A stretch of 64,000 nucleotides of DNA from assembly GCA_002471575.1 (NCBI GenBank), contig DKQG01000046.1, positions 62,001-126,000 of the forward strand. Reading direction: 5' to 3'. The position numbers were made by a program, and so were the translations under genes. Below the pieces are notes generated by a model. That model saw nothing but the letters and a program-made list of their open reading frames with translations, made no database searches and was not told where the DNA came from. Positions 43,110 through 52,305 of the stretch are shown here, one piece after another (positions within the stretch are counted from its first letter, which is position 1; the number at the start of each line of letters is the position of its first letter). The stretch is from Alphaproteobacteria bacterium UBA7314 (GTDB lineage Bacteria > Pseudomonadota > Alphaproteobacteria > MPNO01 > UBA830).

Positions 43110-43973
43110 TCAGTTGGCCGTTTCTGGGAGGGCTGCAGGCACATCGCCAATCGCCCGGATTTCATCTTTTAATACCAACACCGCAGCAGTGATGAGTCCA
43201 CAGTCGCACATGTGCTGCGCAGTCTGCATACCCTTGTTAAGGGCGGCTGCGACCCCATCTGCATCCAGCCGGCCGACATCCACCGTCACCAGGCGGCTGC
43301 CGAGGTCGGTCTGATCATCTAGTTCCGACGCCGGCGCGCGCTCTATCGTCGGGTGTTCGACATTCACGTTATTGGCGATCAACGTAGCCGCGACATCGGC
43401 GGCCGCTGCGCTTTCCGCCAGAACCGTCACCGCATCGGCAATACCGAACGACCAGCTGCGTCCCTGCCAGCCGCTCGTCGCAACACCGCGCACTGGACGA
43501 TCGAAGCTGAGTTCCGCCGTCCCGTCGATCGCGGGCCGAAACAACTGTCCGACGATGCCGAGCCGAAGCGTCTGGCCGGGAGTCAGATACACCGCGATAT
43601 CGCCCGAATTGTTGATATAGGCCTTGTCCAGCGACCGCCCGTCAATCAGCGACGCCATCACTTCATCGGCAACCGATCCAGCAACTGCCGCCATGGAAGT
43701 AACGAACGTGTCGCGATGGGGCCAGACTGCATCCATCATTCTGATAGCGGTGGGCCCAGCGACACCCGGACGCGGATCGCGCACCGGCTGGCGTAGGACG
43801 GCAAGTTCTTCAACCAGTTCCGTAAGGACAGTTTCAAATCTGGTTCGTGCCTGCCGGTAAGCCGCACCGATCTCGTCCCTCGGGCCAAATGCCTCGATCA
43901 CAAGGTCGATCGGCCCGTGCTGCAAATGCAGCCGCCGTCCGTCAGGCAGCAGTCCGGCGAGGAGCGAATTCAT
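43110..43973 (-). CDS. UPF0280 family (ApbE-like fold) protein
   Basis: The 287-residue protein resembles the UPF0280 family, distantly related to ApbE flavin transferases. Recognisable segments are PDGRRLHLQHGPIDLVIEA near the start, SMAAVAGSVADEV around residue 93-105, INNSGDIAVYL near residue 120 and the CDCGLITAAVLV end. It begins five bases after the HNR-like gene, so the two are tightly coupled. A part in maturing or modifying its flavin/iron-sulfur neighbour is possible by analogy with ApbE, but no reaction is established for this family. Confidence 0.75.
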   Translation of the reverse strand: MNSLLAGLLPDGRRLHLQHGPIDLVIEAFGPRDEIGAAYRQARTRFETVLTELVEELAVLRQPVRDPRPGVAGPTAIRMMDAVWPHRDTFVTSMAAVAGSVADEVMASLIDGRSLDKAYINNSGDIAVYLTPGQTLRLGIVGQLFRPAIDGTAELSFDRPVRGVATSGWQGRSWSFGIADAVTVLAESAAAADVAATLIANNVNVEHPTIERAPASELDDQTDLGSRLVTVDVGRLDADGVAAALNKGMQTAQHMCDCGLITAAVLVLKDEIRAIGDVPAALPETAN

Positions 43974-43978
43974 CCCGC

Positions 43979-45517
43979 TCAGGTATCTTCCAGTGCCATC
44001 CGCTCAGCCAACGGCCAGGGATTGTTGCCCTCCCACGCCATGGGCTGCACTCCGTGCAACCCTCCTTCCCGCATAATGTCTTCAAGGGGTTTGATATGCT
44101 CTTCGTATCCGCCAAGGGCGAGGTATTCCTCGCGCGACATAGAGAATTCAATTGGGGCCACCAGTGCCGGTGTCGGCACGTAACCGAAAGAATTATCCGG
44201 CATGCGCAGAACATCGACCATCACGGTAATACCGCCGCCGGGCCAGACATACACAGGTGCTCCACCGCAGGTCACGCGGGTGCGCAGTTCGCGAACAGAC
44301 CGCGTCAGCAGCACCGGGTTCACGGTGACACCGGCCCGCAGACTACCGCCTGCCCCGCCCATGAACAGTACCGTACTCAGCGCCGGTTCGCAGTTTTCCG
44401 CAATTCGGTCGACCGACACGGCGAGATCCGCAGGCATACCCGCCGGCATTGGTTTAAGATCGTCGTCGAAGATGAAGTACGCCTGATCTTCGCCGGTGGT
44501 GCTGACCATCAGCAGACGCAAGCCAGGCCACGCAATCTCTGGGTCAATACTCTCTATGATCGACAGCGGTTCGGTGATGTCGGTGCCGCCCCAGCCCGCG
44601 CCCGGCTCGGCGACCTGGAAATAGCGACCAGGGGTCGAACGGCGGCCGCGCACGCGGATCCCGGCTGGCGGCATGTCGAGGAATTTACCGGACTGATGTT
44701 CGGACAGAACACCGGTAATGTGATCGTCCACCACGATCACTTCGTCCGCATGACCATGCCATTGGAGGGCGAACATGCCGATTGCTGCGGAACCGCAGCC
44801 CACGCGCATGCGTTCTTCCCGGTTGGTGTCGATAATAGGCGGTTTGCCTGCCTGCACGGTCAGGGTCGCACCTCCGTCGATCGTCATCTCTACGGCATCC
44901 TTGTTGCACAGCGACAACATTGCCTGACAGGTGATGTTGCCTTCCTTCTTGCTACCACCCGTCAAGTGATGCACGCCCCCTAGCGCCAGCATCTGCGATC
45001 CATATTCTGCCGTCGTGACGTGGCCAATCTGTTCGCCACGAACACGGACGGGCGCCGACTCCGGGCCGATATACCGATCGGTGTCGATTTTCACCTTCAC
45101 ACCGCAATAGCTGAACACGCCCTCGGAAACGACCGTAACCATGTCCACATCATGATGCTCAGACGACACGATGAACGGCGCGGGTTTGTAGTCGGGATAC
45201 GTTGTCGTAGCACCGATGCCGGTAATGAAGGACGGAGACTGGAAATTAAGAGAACCATCCCAGTCTTCCTGTTCCGGCAAGAAAGGCACCAGGTCGCCGT
45301 TTTCGTCGGAGATCTGCTGAGTGACGATCACGGGGTCCGTCCGCGCCAGCTTTCCGTTCACATTGCCGTATCGGCTACAGGCCCCGGTCTTTTCCGGCCG
45401 GATGCGGCAAAGCACGGGGCAAGCGTCGCAGGTGATGACGCCGTCGTCTTTTGCCTCTTCGGCTTTTGTTTCAGACAGGACATCGGCGTTACCCTTGGAT
45501 TGGTCGCTCATCATCAT
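43979..45517 (-). CDS. 6-hydroxynicotinate reductase-like iron-sulfur protein
   Basis: The 512-residue protein matches the family named for Eubacterium barkeri 6-hydroxynicotinate reductase, which uses reduced ferredoxin to saturate part of a hydroxylated pyridine ring. Near the N-terminus is the cysteine cluster Cys30-x2-Cys33-x3-Cys37-x9-Cys47 (ITCDACPVLCRIRPEKTGAC), a probable iron-sulfur site. Further landmarks are GIGATTTYPDYKPAPFI, VGCGSAAIGMFALQ and LFMGGAGGSLRAGVTVNPV. Its ATG overlaps the stop of the molybdenum-hydroxylase gene by four bases, so hydroxylation and reduction steps are made together. KorAB, a ferredoxin-reducing enzyme, is encoded just beyond the promoter region. The actual substrate is unproven. 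Confidence 0.75.
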   Translation of the reverse strand: MMMSDQSKGNADVLSETKAEEAKDDGVITCDACPVLCRIRPEKTGACSRYGNVNGKLARTDPVIVTQQISDENGDLVPFLPEQEDWDGSLNFQSPSFITGIGATTTYPDYKPAPFIVSSEHHDVDMVTVVSEGVFSYCGVKVKIDTDRYIGPESAPVRVRGEQIGHVTTAEYGSQMLALGGVHHLTGGSKKEGNITCQAMLSLCNKDAVEMTIDGGATLTVQAGKPPIIDTNREERMRVGCGSAAIGMFALQWHGHADEVIVVDDHITGVLSEHQSGKFLDMPPAGIRVRGRRSTPGRYFQVAEPGAGWGGTDITEPLSIIESIDPEIAWPGLRLLMVSTTGEDQAYFIFDDDLKPMPAGMPADLAVSVDRIAENCEPALSTVLFMGGAGGSLRAGVTVNPVLLTRSVRELRTRVTCGGAPVYVWPGGGITVMVDVLRMPDNSFGYVPTPALVAPIEFSMSREEYLALGGYEEHIKPLEDIMREGGLHGVQPMAWEGNNPWPLAERMALEDT

Positions 45518-48258
45518 TCCCCCTTATGGGCAAGCAGCGCAGCACGGACCCGGTCCGGCGTTGCAGGTGCCTGTTTCATGTGTACGCCGGTGGCGTGATA
45601 GATCGCTCCGAAAATCGCGGGCGGCGTCGGTATCAATGCCGGTTCGCCGATACCCTTGGCGCCGTATGGGCCAGTAGGTTCGGGGTCCTCGATCAGAAAC
45701 ACATCGATCGGCGGGACGTCGCCGAAGGTCGGCATGAGGTAATCATGCAGGTTGTTTGTACGCCCCGGAATGTATTCTTCCATCAGGGCCAGTCCCAGGC
45801 CCTGGGCTACACCGCCATGGATCTGACCCTCGACCTGAGCGGGGTTAATCGCCGCCCCGACATCGTGGGCTGCCCAGACATGGAGCACTTTGACGGTACC
45901 GAGTTCGGTATCGACCTCGACCTCCGCAACCTGCGCGCCAAAACCATAGGTGCCATAGGGGTTACCTTGCCCCATTTCATCCAGCGGCGTTGCGGGCGGA
46001 TCGAAAGTCGCTTCGCCCAGCAGGACGTTGCCGCCGTGCTTGTCGGCCGGAAGCTTTGCCAGGTCGATAACGCGGACGGCATCCCCGTCGGTCACGGTCA
46101 GCTTGCCGTCGCCGAAATCGAACGTCGCATCGTGACCCGCATTCGCCATGCGCAGGATTTGACCCCGCAGATCCTCCCCAGCTTCCATCGCGGCACGACC
46201 GGAAACATAGGCCTGCCGGGAAGCGGAACTTTTTCCGGCGTCCGCCGTCAGGTCGGTGTCGCCCCAGACCAGGTTTACTTCGTCCATGCGAATACCCAGC
46301 GCATCCGCGACGACCTGAACCATCGTGGTGTTGGTGCCCTGCCCGATATCCTGAGCGCCTGAATACAGCGTTACCTTGCCGTCCGCGGCGACGCCTATCT
46401 GCATCGTCGACGGGTTCGAGAGAGACGTGTTACCGCAGCCGTACCACATGCACCCGACACCGACGCCCCGGCGTTTAACTCCATTGGTCTCGGCATTGAA
46501 TTTTTCCGCTTCCGCACGGGCCTTCCTCCACGGGTCGCGCAACGCTTCCAGGCACTGGTCAAGCCCGGCCGAATATTCAAGCAACTGGCCGGTCGCGGTC
46601 TCCTGCCCCTTACGGATAGCATTGCGAAGCCGGAACTCTAGTGGATCCATACCTATGGCCTCGGCCATGCGATCCATAAGGTTATCGTGGGCGATCGCCG
46701 CCTGCGGAATGCCAAAACCGCGGAAAGCGCCTGCCGGCGTACCGTTGGTGAATATACCGCGGGCCCGCGCTTCCACGTGGGGCACGAAATACGGCCCGGT
46801 TGCATGAACCGGTACGCGGTCCTTAACGGTTAGTCCCCACGAAACATAAGCGCCGGTATCGAAATCGCCGTCGACCTCATACGCCACCAGGTCGCCGTCC
46901 TTGGTGCAGCCATAGCGCGCGGTGATCCGCGACGGGTGCCGCTTCGTCGATGCAGACATGGATTCGATCCGGTTCCACGTGCAACGAACCGGCTTATTCA
47001 GGACCCACGCGGCCAGTCCGATCACCGGGTGCACCCCCAGGTCCAGCTTGCCGCCGAAACCACCGCCGCAGGCAGTCGGGATCACCCGAATGGCGTCCTT
47101 CGGCAACCCCATAATATTGGCGATCTCGTCCCGGTCCATATACGGCGCCTGGGTGGAGACAGTTATCTCAAGTCGGTCCCCTACGCGACGGGCCCAGCCT
47201 GCTTCGGGTTCGATATAGCCATGTTCGACGAACCCCGTCTGATAGTAATCCTCGATCACGACATCGGCAGTTTTCATCGCGGCCGCAGCGTCGCCTTTTT
47301 TGACAAATCCTTCTGCCATGATGTTGCCGGGATGATTATCGTGAATACGATGGGCGTCTTCCGCCAGCGCCGCGTCGAAGCCGTATATGTCATCCCGCTT
47401 TTCATAGTGAATTGGCACATCTTCGTCGCGAATACCGTAGACGCTGTCATAGTCGCCAATCAGCGCGACCACGTTCTCGCCTTTGAAGCGGACCTGTCCA
47501 TCGGCGAAAGCTGGCTGATCCTTCACATCCGGGTATACACCGTATCCGTTGAGACCCGGCACATCGGCCGCGGTCAGAACCCGCTCCAGCCCCGGCCACT
47601 TGTCGTAGAGCGGCTGGAAATCGCCCAGCGTAAAAGTGGCATTGGCGTGGGGTGAGCGCACTGCCCGTGCCCAAAGCGCATCTGCCGGTGCCTGGTCGGC
47701 ACCGTACATTTCCGTCCCGTCGACTTTCTCAAGGCCGTCGGTTTTCAGCGCACGCGCGCCCATTGCATCACCGACCTCCGGGTTTTCGAAGGTCACTCCG
47801 TTAGGTTGCACCACGTGTTTCACCGCGTCCACTATATTGCGGTAGCCGGTGCAGCGGCACAGAACGCCGCCCAGCGCATCCAGTATCTGGTCGTCAGTCG
47901 GCGTTTCGTTGTGTTTGAACAGGTCGGCCGCCGCCATAAGCATACCGGGCGTGCATATCCCGCACTGCGCTGCGCCATATTCGTGGAATGCCTGCTGTAG
48001 TTCGGTCAACCGGCCGTCTTCACCGGCAAGGCCTTCGACGGTGGTGACGTCGCGTCCCGCAACCTGCGCCAGCGGGACAAGGCAGGAACAGACCTGTTCG
48101 CCATCCAAAAGCACCGTGCACGCCCCGCAATCCCCTGCGTCGCAGCCTACCTTAGTGCCAGTATATCCCAGGTCTTCGCGCAGCACATGGGAGAGCCGAC
48201 TGACCGGCTCGGCATCGGTAACCGCAGATTTTCCATTTAGGTTGAATGATATGGACAT
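45514..48258 (-). CDS. Molybdenum hydroxylase, fused [2Fe-2S] and molybdopterin subunits
   Basis: The 914-residue protein fuses the small iron-sulfur subunit and the large catalytic subunit of a xanthine-dehydrogenase-family enzyme. Residues 1-155 hold both [2Fe-2S] sites (Cys39, 44, 47, 59 and Cys99, 102, 134, 136). From about 165 on is the molybdopterin domain, with ACGGGFGGKLD, the loop GAFRGFGIPQ and the catalytic glutamate in AKGIGEPALIP. The FAD subunit is the separate upstream gene. The frame could open at GTG 48264, but GGAG is correctly spaced only for ATG 48258. It would hydroxylate an N-heteroaromatic or similar ring carbon with water as oxygen source. Confidence 0.87.
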   Translation of the reverse strand: MSISFNLNGKSAVTDAEPVSRLSHVLREDLGYTGTKVGCDAGDCGACTVLLDGEQVCSCLVPLAQVAGRDVTTVEGLAGEDGRLTELQQAFHEYGAAQCGICTPGMLMAAADLFKHNETPTDDQILDALGGVLCRCTGYRNIVDAVKHVVQPNGVTFENPEVGDAMGARALKTDGLEKVDGTEMYGADQAPADALWARAVRSPHANATFTLGDFQPLYDKWPGLERVLTAADVPGLNGYGVYPDVKDQPAFADGQVRFKGENVVALIGDYDSVYGIRDEDVPIHYEKRDDIYGFDAALAEDAHRIHDNHPGNIMAEGFVKKGDAAAAMKTADVVIEDYYQTGFVEHGYIEPEAGWARRVGDRLEITVSTQAPYMDRDEIANIMGLPKDAIRVIPTACGGGFGGKLDLGVHPVIGLAAWVLNKPVRCTWNRIESMSASTKRHPSRITARYGCTKDGDLVAYEVDGDFDTGAYVSWGLTVKDRVPVHATGPYFVPHVEARARGIFTNGTPAGAFRGFGIPQAAIAHDNLMDRMAEAIGMDPLEFRLRNAIRKGQETATGQLLEYSAGLDQCLEALRDPWRKARAEAEKFNAETNGVKRRGVGVGCMWYGCGNTSLSNPSTMQIGVAADGKVTLYSGAQDIGQGTNTTMVQVVADALGIRMDEVNLVWGDTDLTADAGKSSASRQAYVSGRAAMEAGEDLRGQILRMANAGHDATFDFGDGKLTVTDGDAVRVIDLAKLPADKHGGNVLLGEATFDPPATPLDEMGQGNPYGTYGFGAQVAEVEVDTELGTVKVLHVWAAHDVGAAINPAQVEGQIHGGVAQGLGLALMEEYIPGRTNNLHDYLMPTFGDVPPIDVFLIEDPEPTGPYGAKGIGEPALIPTPPAIFGAIYHATGVHMKQAPATPDRVRAALLAHKGE

Positions 48259-48260
48259 GG

Positions 48261-49097
48261 TCACTCCGTCAGTTCTGCGAGGGCACGGCGCACAAGTGTT
48301 AGGGCGGCATCGCGACGGTAATCAGCTGAACCGCGTACATCCCCGATAGGGCTTAGCGTTGCCAGGTGGTCAGCGGTCACGATATCCACGAGCGTTGCGT
48401 CGGCGGGTTTGCCTGTAAGATCCGCTTCGAGAGACAGGAGCCGCGAGGCGACCGCCGAACAGGACCCGACCGCGATACGGCAGCGATCGACGTTGCCGTC
48501 CATCCCCTTTTCGAGGATGGCGGACACCATGACGATAGAGATAACCAAGTACTTGCGGGCACCGAGCTTAAGAAACGCGCCTTTCGCGTTGTTTCCGCAT
48601 TTCGGAATACGCAGGCCGATCACCATCTCGTCGGCCTTGCGCGCGGTCTGGCGGTTACCAAGGATGAAATCCGCAATAGGGAGATCCCGCTCACCGGAAA
48701 CCGAGGCCAGGCGCACCGATGCGTCCAGTGCAAACAAACCAGGCGCTCCATCGGCCGCCGGCGAAGCGTTGCAGACATTGCCCACGATGGTGCCGGCATT
48801 CTGGATCTGAACTCCGCCCACTTCACGGGCCGCCAACTTCATCGCGCGGAACCAGTCGGGTAGATCGGCGCGGATCAGGTCGGTCCACGTCGCCGTCGCC
48901 CCGATCAGGTAGTGGTCGTCTTTATTCTCGATCGCGCGTAGGCCCTCAATGGCCGTGACGTCGAGTATGTTCTCATCAAGCGGTCTGCCGACACGGGCCG
49001 GATAAAAATCGGTCCCTCCGGCAACGATAGTCCGCCCCCCTTCCGCCAGCGCGGACAACGCATCGGAAAGCGCAGTCGGTCTTAGATAGGATGTCAT
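48261..49097 (-). CDS. Molybdenum hydroxylase FAD subunit (CoxM/XdhB FAD-binding type)
   Basis: The 278-residue protein has the FAD-binding motifs of the family: TIVAGGTDFYPARVG near residues 23-37 and AGTIVGNVCNASPAADGAP near residues 100-118. It passes electrons from the [2Fe-2S] centres of the next gene product to an acceptor. Its stop codon lies 3 bases before the next start. ATG 49097 was preferred to an in-frame ATG 45 bases upstream that would cover the operator-like site at 49124-49143. It is the first gene of a five-gene operon. Confidence 0.87.
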   Translation of the reverse strand: MTSYLRPTALSDALSALAEGGRTIVAGGTDFYPARVGRPLDENILDVTAIEGLRAIENKDDHYLIGATATWTDLIRADLPDWFRAMKLAAREVGGVQIQNAGTIVGNVCNASPAADGAPGLFALDASVRLASVSGERDLPIADFILGNRQTARKADEMVIGLRIPKCGNNAKGAFLKLGARKYLVISIVMVSAILEKGMDGNVDRCRIAVGSCSAVASRLLSLEADLTGKPADATLVDIVTADHLATLSPIGDVRGSADYRRDAALTLVRRALAELTE

Positions 49098-49123
49098 GGA
49101 CGCTTCAAACTCCCATTGACAAA

Positions 49124-49143
49124 ATTGTTTGTGTACATACAAT
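49124..49143. promoter_or_regulatory. Shared operator-like site 2 (upstream of the molybdenum-hydroxylase/HNR operon)
   Basis: ATTGTTTGTGTACATACAAT is an almost perfect 20-bp dyad (ATTG...CAAT outer arms, TGTACA inner). It begins 27 bases upstream of the FAD-subunit start. It matches site 1 before hyuA and site 3 before korA at most positions. Confidence 0.7.
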
Positions 49144-49327
49144 TATTCGTTAGCAATGCTGGACTGTCAAGCAGCGTGATCTTCCTTTTTACGACCACGT
49201 TAAATTGGGAGTGAAAGACTCAATCGCCGTGGTATAAAACACTGCTCCTAGTGACAGTTATTTAAGGCGTTCGCCGAGAAACGCTACCCCGCCTAACCGG
49301 CTTGACGGGGATGAAACACCTACCTAA

Positions 49328-49347
49328 CTTGTTTGTACACATATAAT
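49328..49347. promoter_or_regulatory. Shared operator-like site 3 (upstream of korA)
   Basis: CTTGTTTGTACACATATAAT lies 17-36 bases before ATG 49364 in the divergent promoter region shared with the molybdenum-hydroxylase operon. Together with sites 1 and 2 it gives the pattern (C/A)TTGTTTGT(A/G)(T/C)ACA(A/T)A(T/C)(G/A)AT. The rest of the 266-base divergent region shows no other clear element. Confidence 0.65.
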
Positions 49348-49363
49348 AAACTGGACAGGTTTC

Positions 49364-51229
49364 ATGGCAACAAATGTCGCGTCTTCTGGTGACGGAAATC
49401 GCAAGGCCTTAGACTCAGTGGTTATCCGTTTCGCCGGCGACTCCGGGGACGGCATGCAGCTAACTGGCACACAATTCACGCAATCGACCGCCCTGATGGG
49501 CAACGATCTCGCGACCTTCCCAGATTTCCCGGCGGAAATACGTGCGCCTGCCGGAACCACCTTCGGTGTCAGTGCGTTCCAAATCAATTTTGCGTCCTAC
49601 GATATTCAGACGCCGGGCGACGATCCCGACGTGCTGGTGGCTATGAACCCAGCGGCGCTGAAGGTGCATCTCAAGGACGTCCCAAAGGGCGGCACGATTA
49701 TCCTCAATGTCGACGCCTTTACCGACCGCAACATCGCGCGGGCGGGCTATGAAGAAAACCCGCTCGAAGACGGCACGCTGGACAACCACGTCGTAATCGC
49801 GATTGAAATTAACAAACTGACCAACGCCGCCGTCGCCGAATGCGACGTGACGTCAAAGGAAGCCACGCGCTGTAAGAACTTCTGGGCGCTCGGCCTAATG
49901 TGCTGGATGTACAACCGCGACCGCCAGCCGACCGTCGACTGGGTCAACCAGCGTTTCGGTAAGCTGCCCAACATCGCCGCCGCCAATATCGCGGCGCTGA
50001 ACGCCGGTCACGCGTATGGCGAGACCGTTGAACTGCCGTCCGGTGTCGAAGCCTATCTGGTGCCGAAGGCGGACGTGCAACCCGGCACCTACCGCGCCGT
50101 CACCGGCACGGAAGCCGTCGCCTGGGGCCTGGTCGCAGGTGCAAAGAAAGCCGGCCTCGAAATTTTCCTCGGCTCCTATCCGATAACGCCGGCATCCGCT
50201 CTGTTACACACGCTGACCGGCCTAAAGCAGTACGGCGTCACCACCTTTCAGGCGGAAGACGAAATCGCCGCCGTCTGTTCGGCCATCGGCGCAGCCTATG
50301 CCGGCTCTCTGGGTATCACATCGTCGTCTGGCCCGGGCATTGCGCTGAAGACCGAGGCTATCGGCCTCGCGCTGGTTACCGAACTGCCTCTGGTGGTTGT
50401 GAACGTCCAGCGCGGCGGTCCCTCGACCGGCCTGCCGACCAAAACCGAACAGTCAGATCTGTTCCAGGCCGTATACGGTCGCAACGCCGACACGCCGTTA
50501 CCGGTAGTCGCATCACGTACGGCCGGTGACTGCTTCGAAACTGCGATCGAAGCCGTGCGGCTGGCCACGAAATACATGACGCCGGTTATCCTGCTTACCG
50601 ACGGCTTCCTCGCCAATTCGGCGGAGCCATGGGAAATTCCGGACGCCGACGCCATTGCTGATTTCCCCGTTAAGTTCCGCACCGACCCAGAAGGGTTCCA
50701 TCCCTATCTGCGCGACGAAAAAACGCTGGCACGGAACTGGGCCATTCCCGGCACACCGGGGCTGATGCACCGTATCGGCGGCATCGAGAAGGATTACGAC
50801 AGCGGTCATATTTCCTATGACAGTGACAATCATCACCGGATGACCAAGGTCCGTGCCGCCAAGATCGATGGCATCGCCGACGACATCCCGGCGCAAGACG
50901 TCGCCACAGGGGAACACAGAGGAGAGCTTGCCGTTGTCGGCTGGGGATCGACCTTCGGGGCGATCAACCAGGCAGTCGGTCGCTGCGTCAAGGACGGCCT
51001 CAGCGTGTCGCACATCCATCTCCGTCACATACACCCCTTCCCGAAGAATCTGGACGACCTATTGTCCGGCTTCGAGAAGGTGATGGTGCCGGAAATGAAC
51101 AATGGACAGCTCGTGCATGTGCTCCGCGACAAGTTCCTCGTCGATGCAGAAAGCATTACGCAAATCACGGGTCAGCCCTTCAAGGTGTCGACCCTCGAAC
51201 GCGAGATCCGCTCGCGCGTGGAAGGATAA
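49364..51229 (+). CDS. korA: 2-oxoacid:ferredoxin oxidoreductase, fused gamma-alpha subunit (KorA type)
   Basis: The 621-residue protein joins the gamma domain (GDSGDGMQLTG at residues 25-35) to the alpha domain, which starts around residue 240 with SYPITPAS and continues with the AEDEIAAV segment and TSSSGPG that contact thiamine diphosphate and substrate. With KorB it oxidatively decarboxylates a 2-oxo acid, typically 2-oxoglutarate, to the acyl-CoA and reduces ferredoxin. In many aerobes KorAB stands near TCA-cycle or unrelated genes; here it shares a promoter region and operator-like sites with a ferredoxin-type ring reductase. The substrate specificity cannot be read by eye. Confidence 0.9.
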   Translation: MATNVASSGDGNRKALDSVVIRFAGDSGDGMQLTGTQFTQSTALMGNDLATFPDFPAEIRAPAGTTFGVSAFQINFASYDIQTPGDDPDVLVAMNPAALKVHLKDVPKGGTIILNVDAFTDRNIARAGYEENPLEDGTLDNHVVIAIEINKLTNAAVAECDVTSKEATRCKNFWALGLMCWMYNRDRQPTVDWVNQRFGKLPNIAAANIAALNAGHAYGETVELPSGVEAYLVPKADVQPGTYRAVTGTEAVAWGLVAGAKKAGLEIFLGSYPITPASALLHTLTGLKQYGVTTFQAEDEIAAVCSAIGAAYAGSLGITSSSGPGIALKTEAIGLALVTELPLVVVNVQRGGPSTGLPTKTEQSDLFQAVYGRNADTPLPVVASRTAGDCFETAIEAVRLATKYMTPVILLTDGFLANSAEPWEIPDADAIADFPVKFRTDPEGFHPYLRDEKTLARNWAIPGTPGLMHRIGGIEKDYDSGHISYDSDNHHRMTKVRAAKIDGIADDIPAQDVATGEHRGELAVVGWGSTFGAINQAVGRCVKDGLSVSHIHLRHIHPFPKNLDDLLSGFEKVMVPEMNNGQLVHVLRDKFLVDAESITQITGQPFKVSTLEREIRSRVEG

Positions 51230-51232
51230 GCC

Positions 51233-52267
51233 ATGAATGTCGAAACCCCCGTCGAAGCGCTAAAGCCTAACGACTACGCCTCAGACCAAGAGGTCCGATG
51301 GTGCCCCGGCTGCGGCGACTATGCCATTATCAAGGGCGTTCACCGTACGCTGGCCGAACTGCAGATTCCGCTGGAAAAGCTGGTCTTTTTCTCCGGCATC
51401 GGCTGCGCGGCCCGGTTCCCATACTACATGGCGTCTTACGGCTTTCACACCATTCACGGCCGCGCCCCGGCGCTTGCCACCGGTGCGAAGCTCGCTAACC
51501 CAGATCTCGACATCTGGGTCGTGATGGGTGACGGCGATGCGCTCTCAATCGGCGGCAATCACACGATGCACGCCATCCGCCGTAACGTCGATCTGAACCT
51601 GCTGCTGTTCAACAACGAGATTTACGGCCTGACCAAGGGCCAATACTCGCCAACCAGCCAGCTTGGCACCCGTTCGCCGTCAACGCCGCAAGGCTCGATC
51701 GATGCGCCTCTGACGCCTCTCAGCCTCGCGCTCGGCGCCAATGCCCGGTTCGTCGCCCGAACGTTCGACACCAACCAGAAGCATATGCCGGGTGTCCTGA
51801 AAGCCGCACACGCTCATAAGGGCGCCTCGCTGGTCGAGATCATCCAGAACTGCATCGTCTATAACGACGGCGCGTTCGACGGCTGGACCGACAAGAAAGT
51901 GGTGTCGGACAATTCGATCATGGTCGAACACGGCAAGCCGTTGATCTTCGGCGCCGACGAAAACAAGGGCATCGCCATGGCCGAGGACGGCTTCGGTATC
52001 CGCGTTGTCACCATCGGCGAAGACGGCATCACCGAGGACGACGTGCTGGTCCACGACGAGCAGAATAAGATGCTTGCCATGATGCTGGCCGATATGAAAC
52101 AGCCGGAATTCCCGGTCGCGCTCGGCGTGCTCTTCAACAACCCGGCCAAGGCCTATGACGAGGCGGTCCACGAACAGCTGGCCGAAGTCAAAGAAAAGAC
52201 GCCGGCAGGCACCGTCAACGAAATGCTCCGTAAGGGGCGGACCTGGACGGTGTCCGAAGGGGCATAG
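51233..52267 (+). CDS. korB: 2-oxoacid:ferredoxin oxidoreductase, beta subunit (KorB type)
   Basis: The 344-residue beta subunit carries thiamine diphosphate and an iron-sulfur cluster. WCPGCGDYA at residues 23-31 supplies two cysteines (24, 27), with Cys58 and a later Cys in QNCIVYNDGAF completing a likely [4Fe-4S] site. The ThDP motif is MGDGDALSIGGNH with FNNEIYGLTKGQ downstream. It begins three bases after korA, and a strong terminator follows, so korAB is a two-gene operon. No ferredoxin gene is in the operon or window. Confidence 0.92.
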   Translation: MNVETPVEALKPNDYASDQEVRWCPGCGDYAIIKGVHRTLAELQIPLEKLVFFSGIGCAARFPYYMASYGFHTIHGRAPALATGAKLANPDLDIWVVMGDGDALSIGGNHTMHAIRRNVDLNLLLFNNEIYGLTKGQYSPTSQLGTRSPSTPQGSIDAPLTPLSLALGANARFVARTFDTNQKHMPGVLKAAHAHKGASLVEIIQNCIVYNDGAFDGWTDKKVVSDNSIMVEHGKPLIFGADENKGIAMAEDGFGIRVVTIGEDGITEDDVLVHDEQNKMLAMMLADMKQPEFPVALGVLFNNPAKAYDEAVHEQLAEVKEKTPAGTVNEMLRKGRTWTVSEGA

Positions 52268-52305
52268 GGCCTACGATAAAACCCGCCTTTCCGGCAGACA
52301 GACAT

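Noticed and set aside
43847..44983. Long plus-strand frame opposite the HNR-like gene.
   Set aside because: The translation is His/Arg/Gln-rich and motif-free, whereas the minus-strand frame has the cysteine cluster and operon context.
45752..45761. TTGTTTGTAC inside the fused molybdenum-hydroxylase gene, resembling the shared operator-like site.
   Set aside because: Only the left half matches, the dyad is absent and it lies deep in coding sequence, so it is probably chance.
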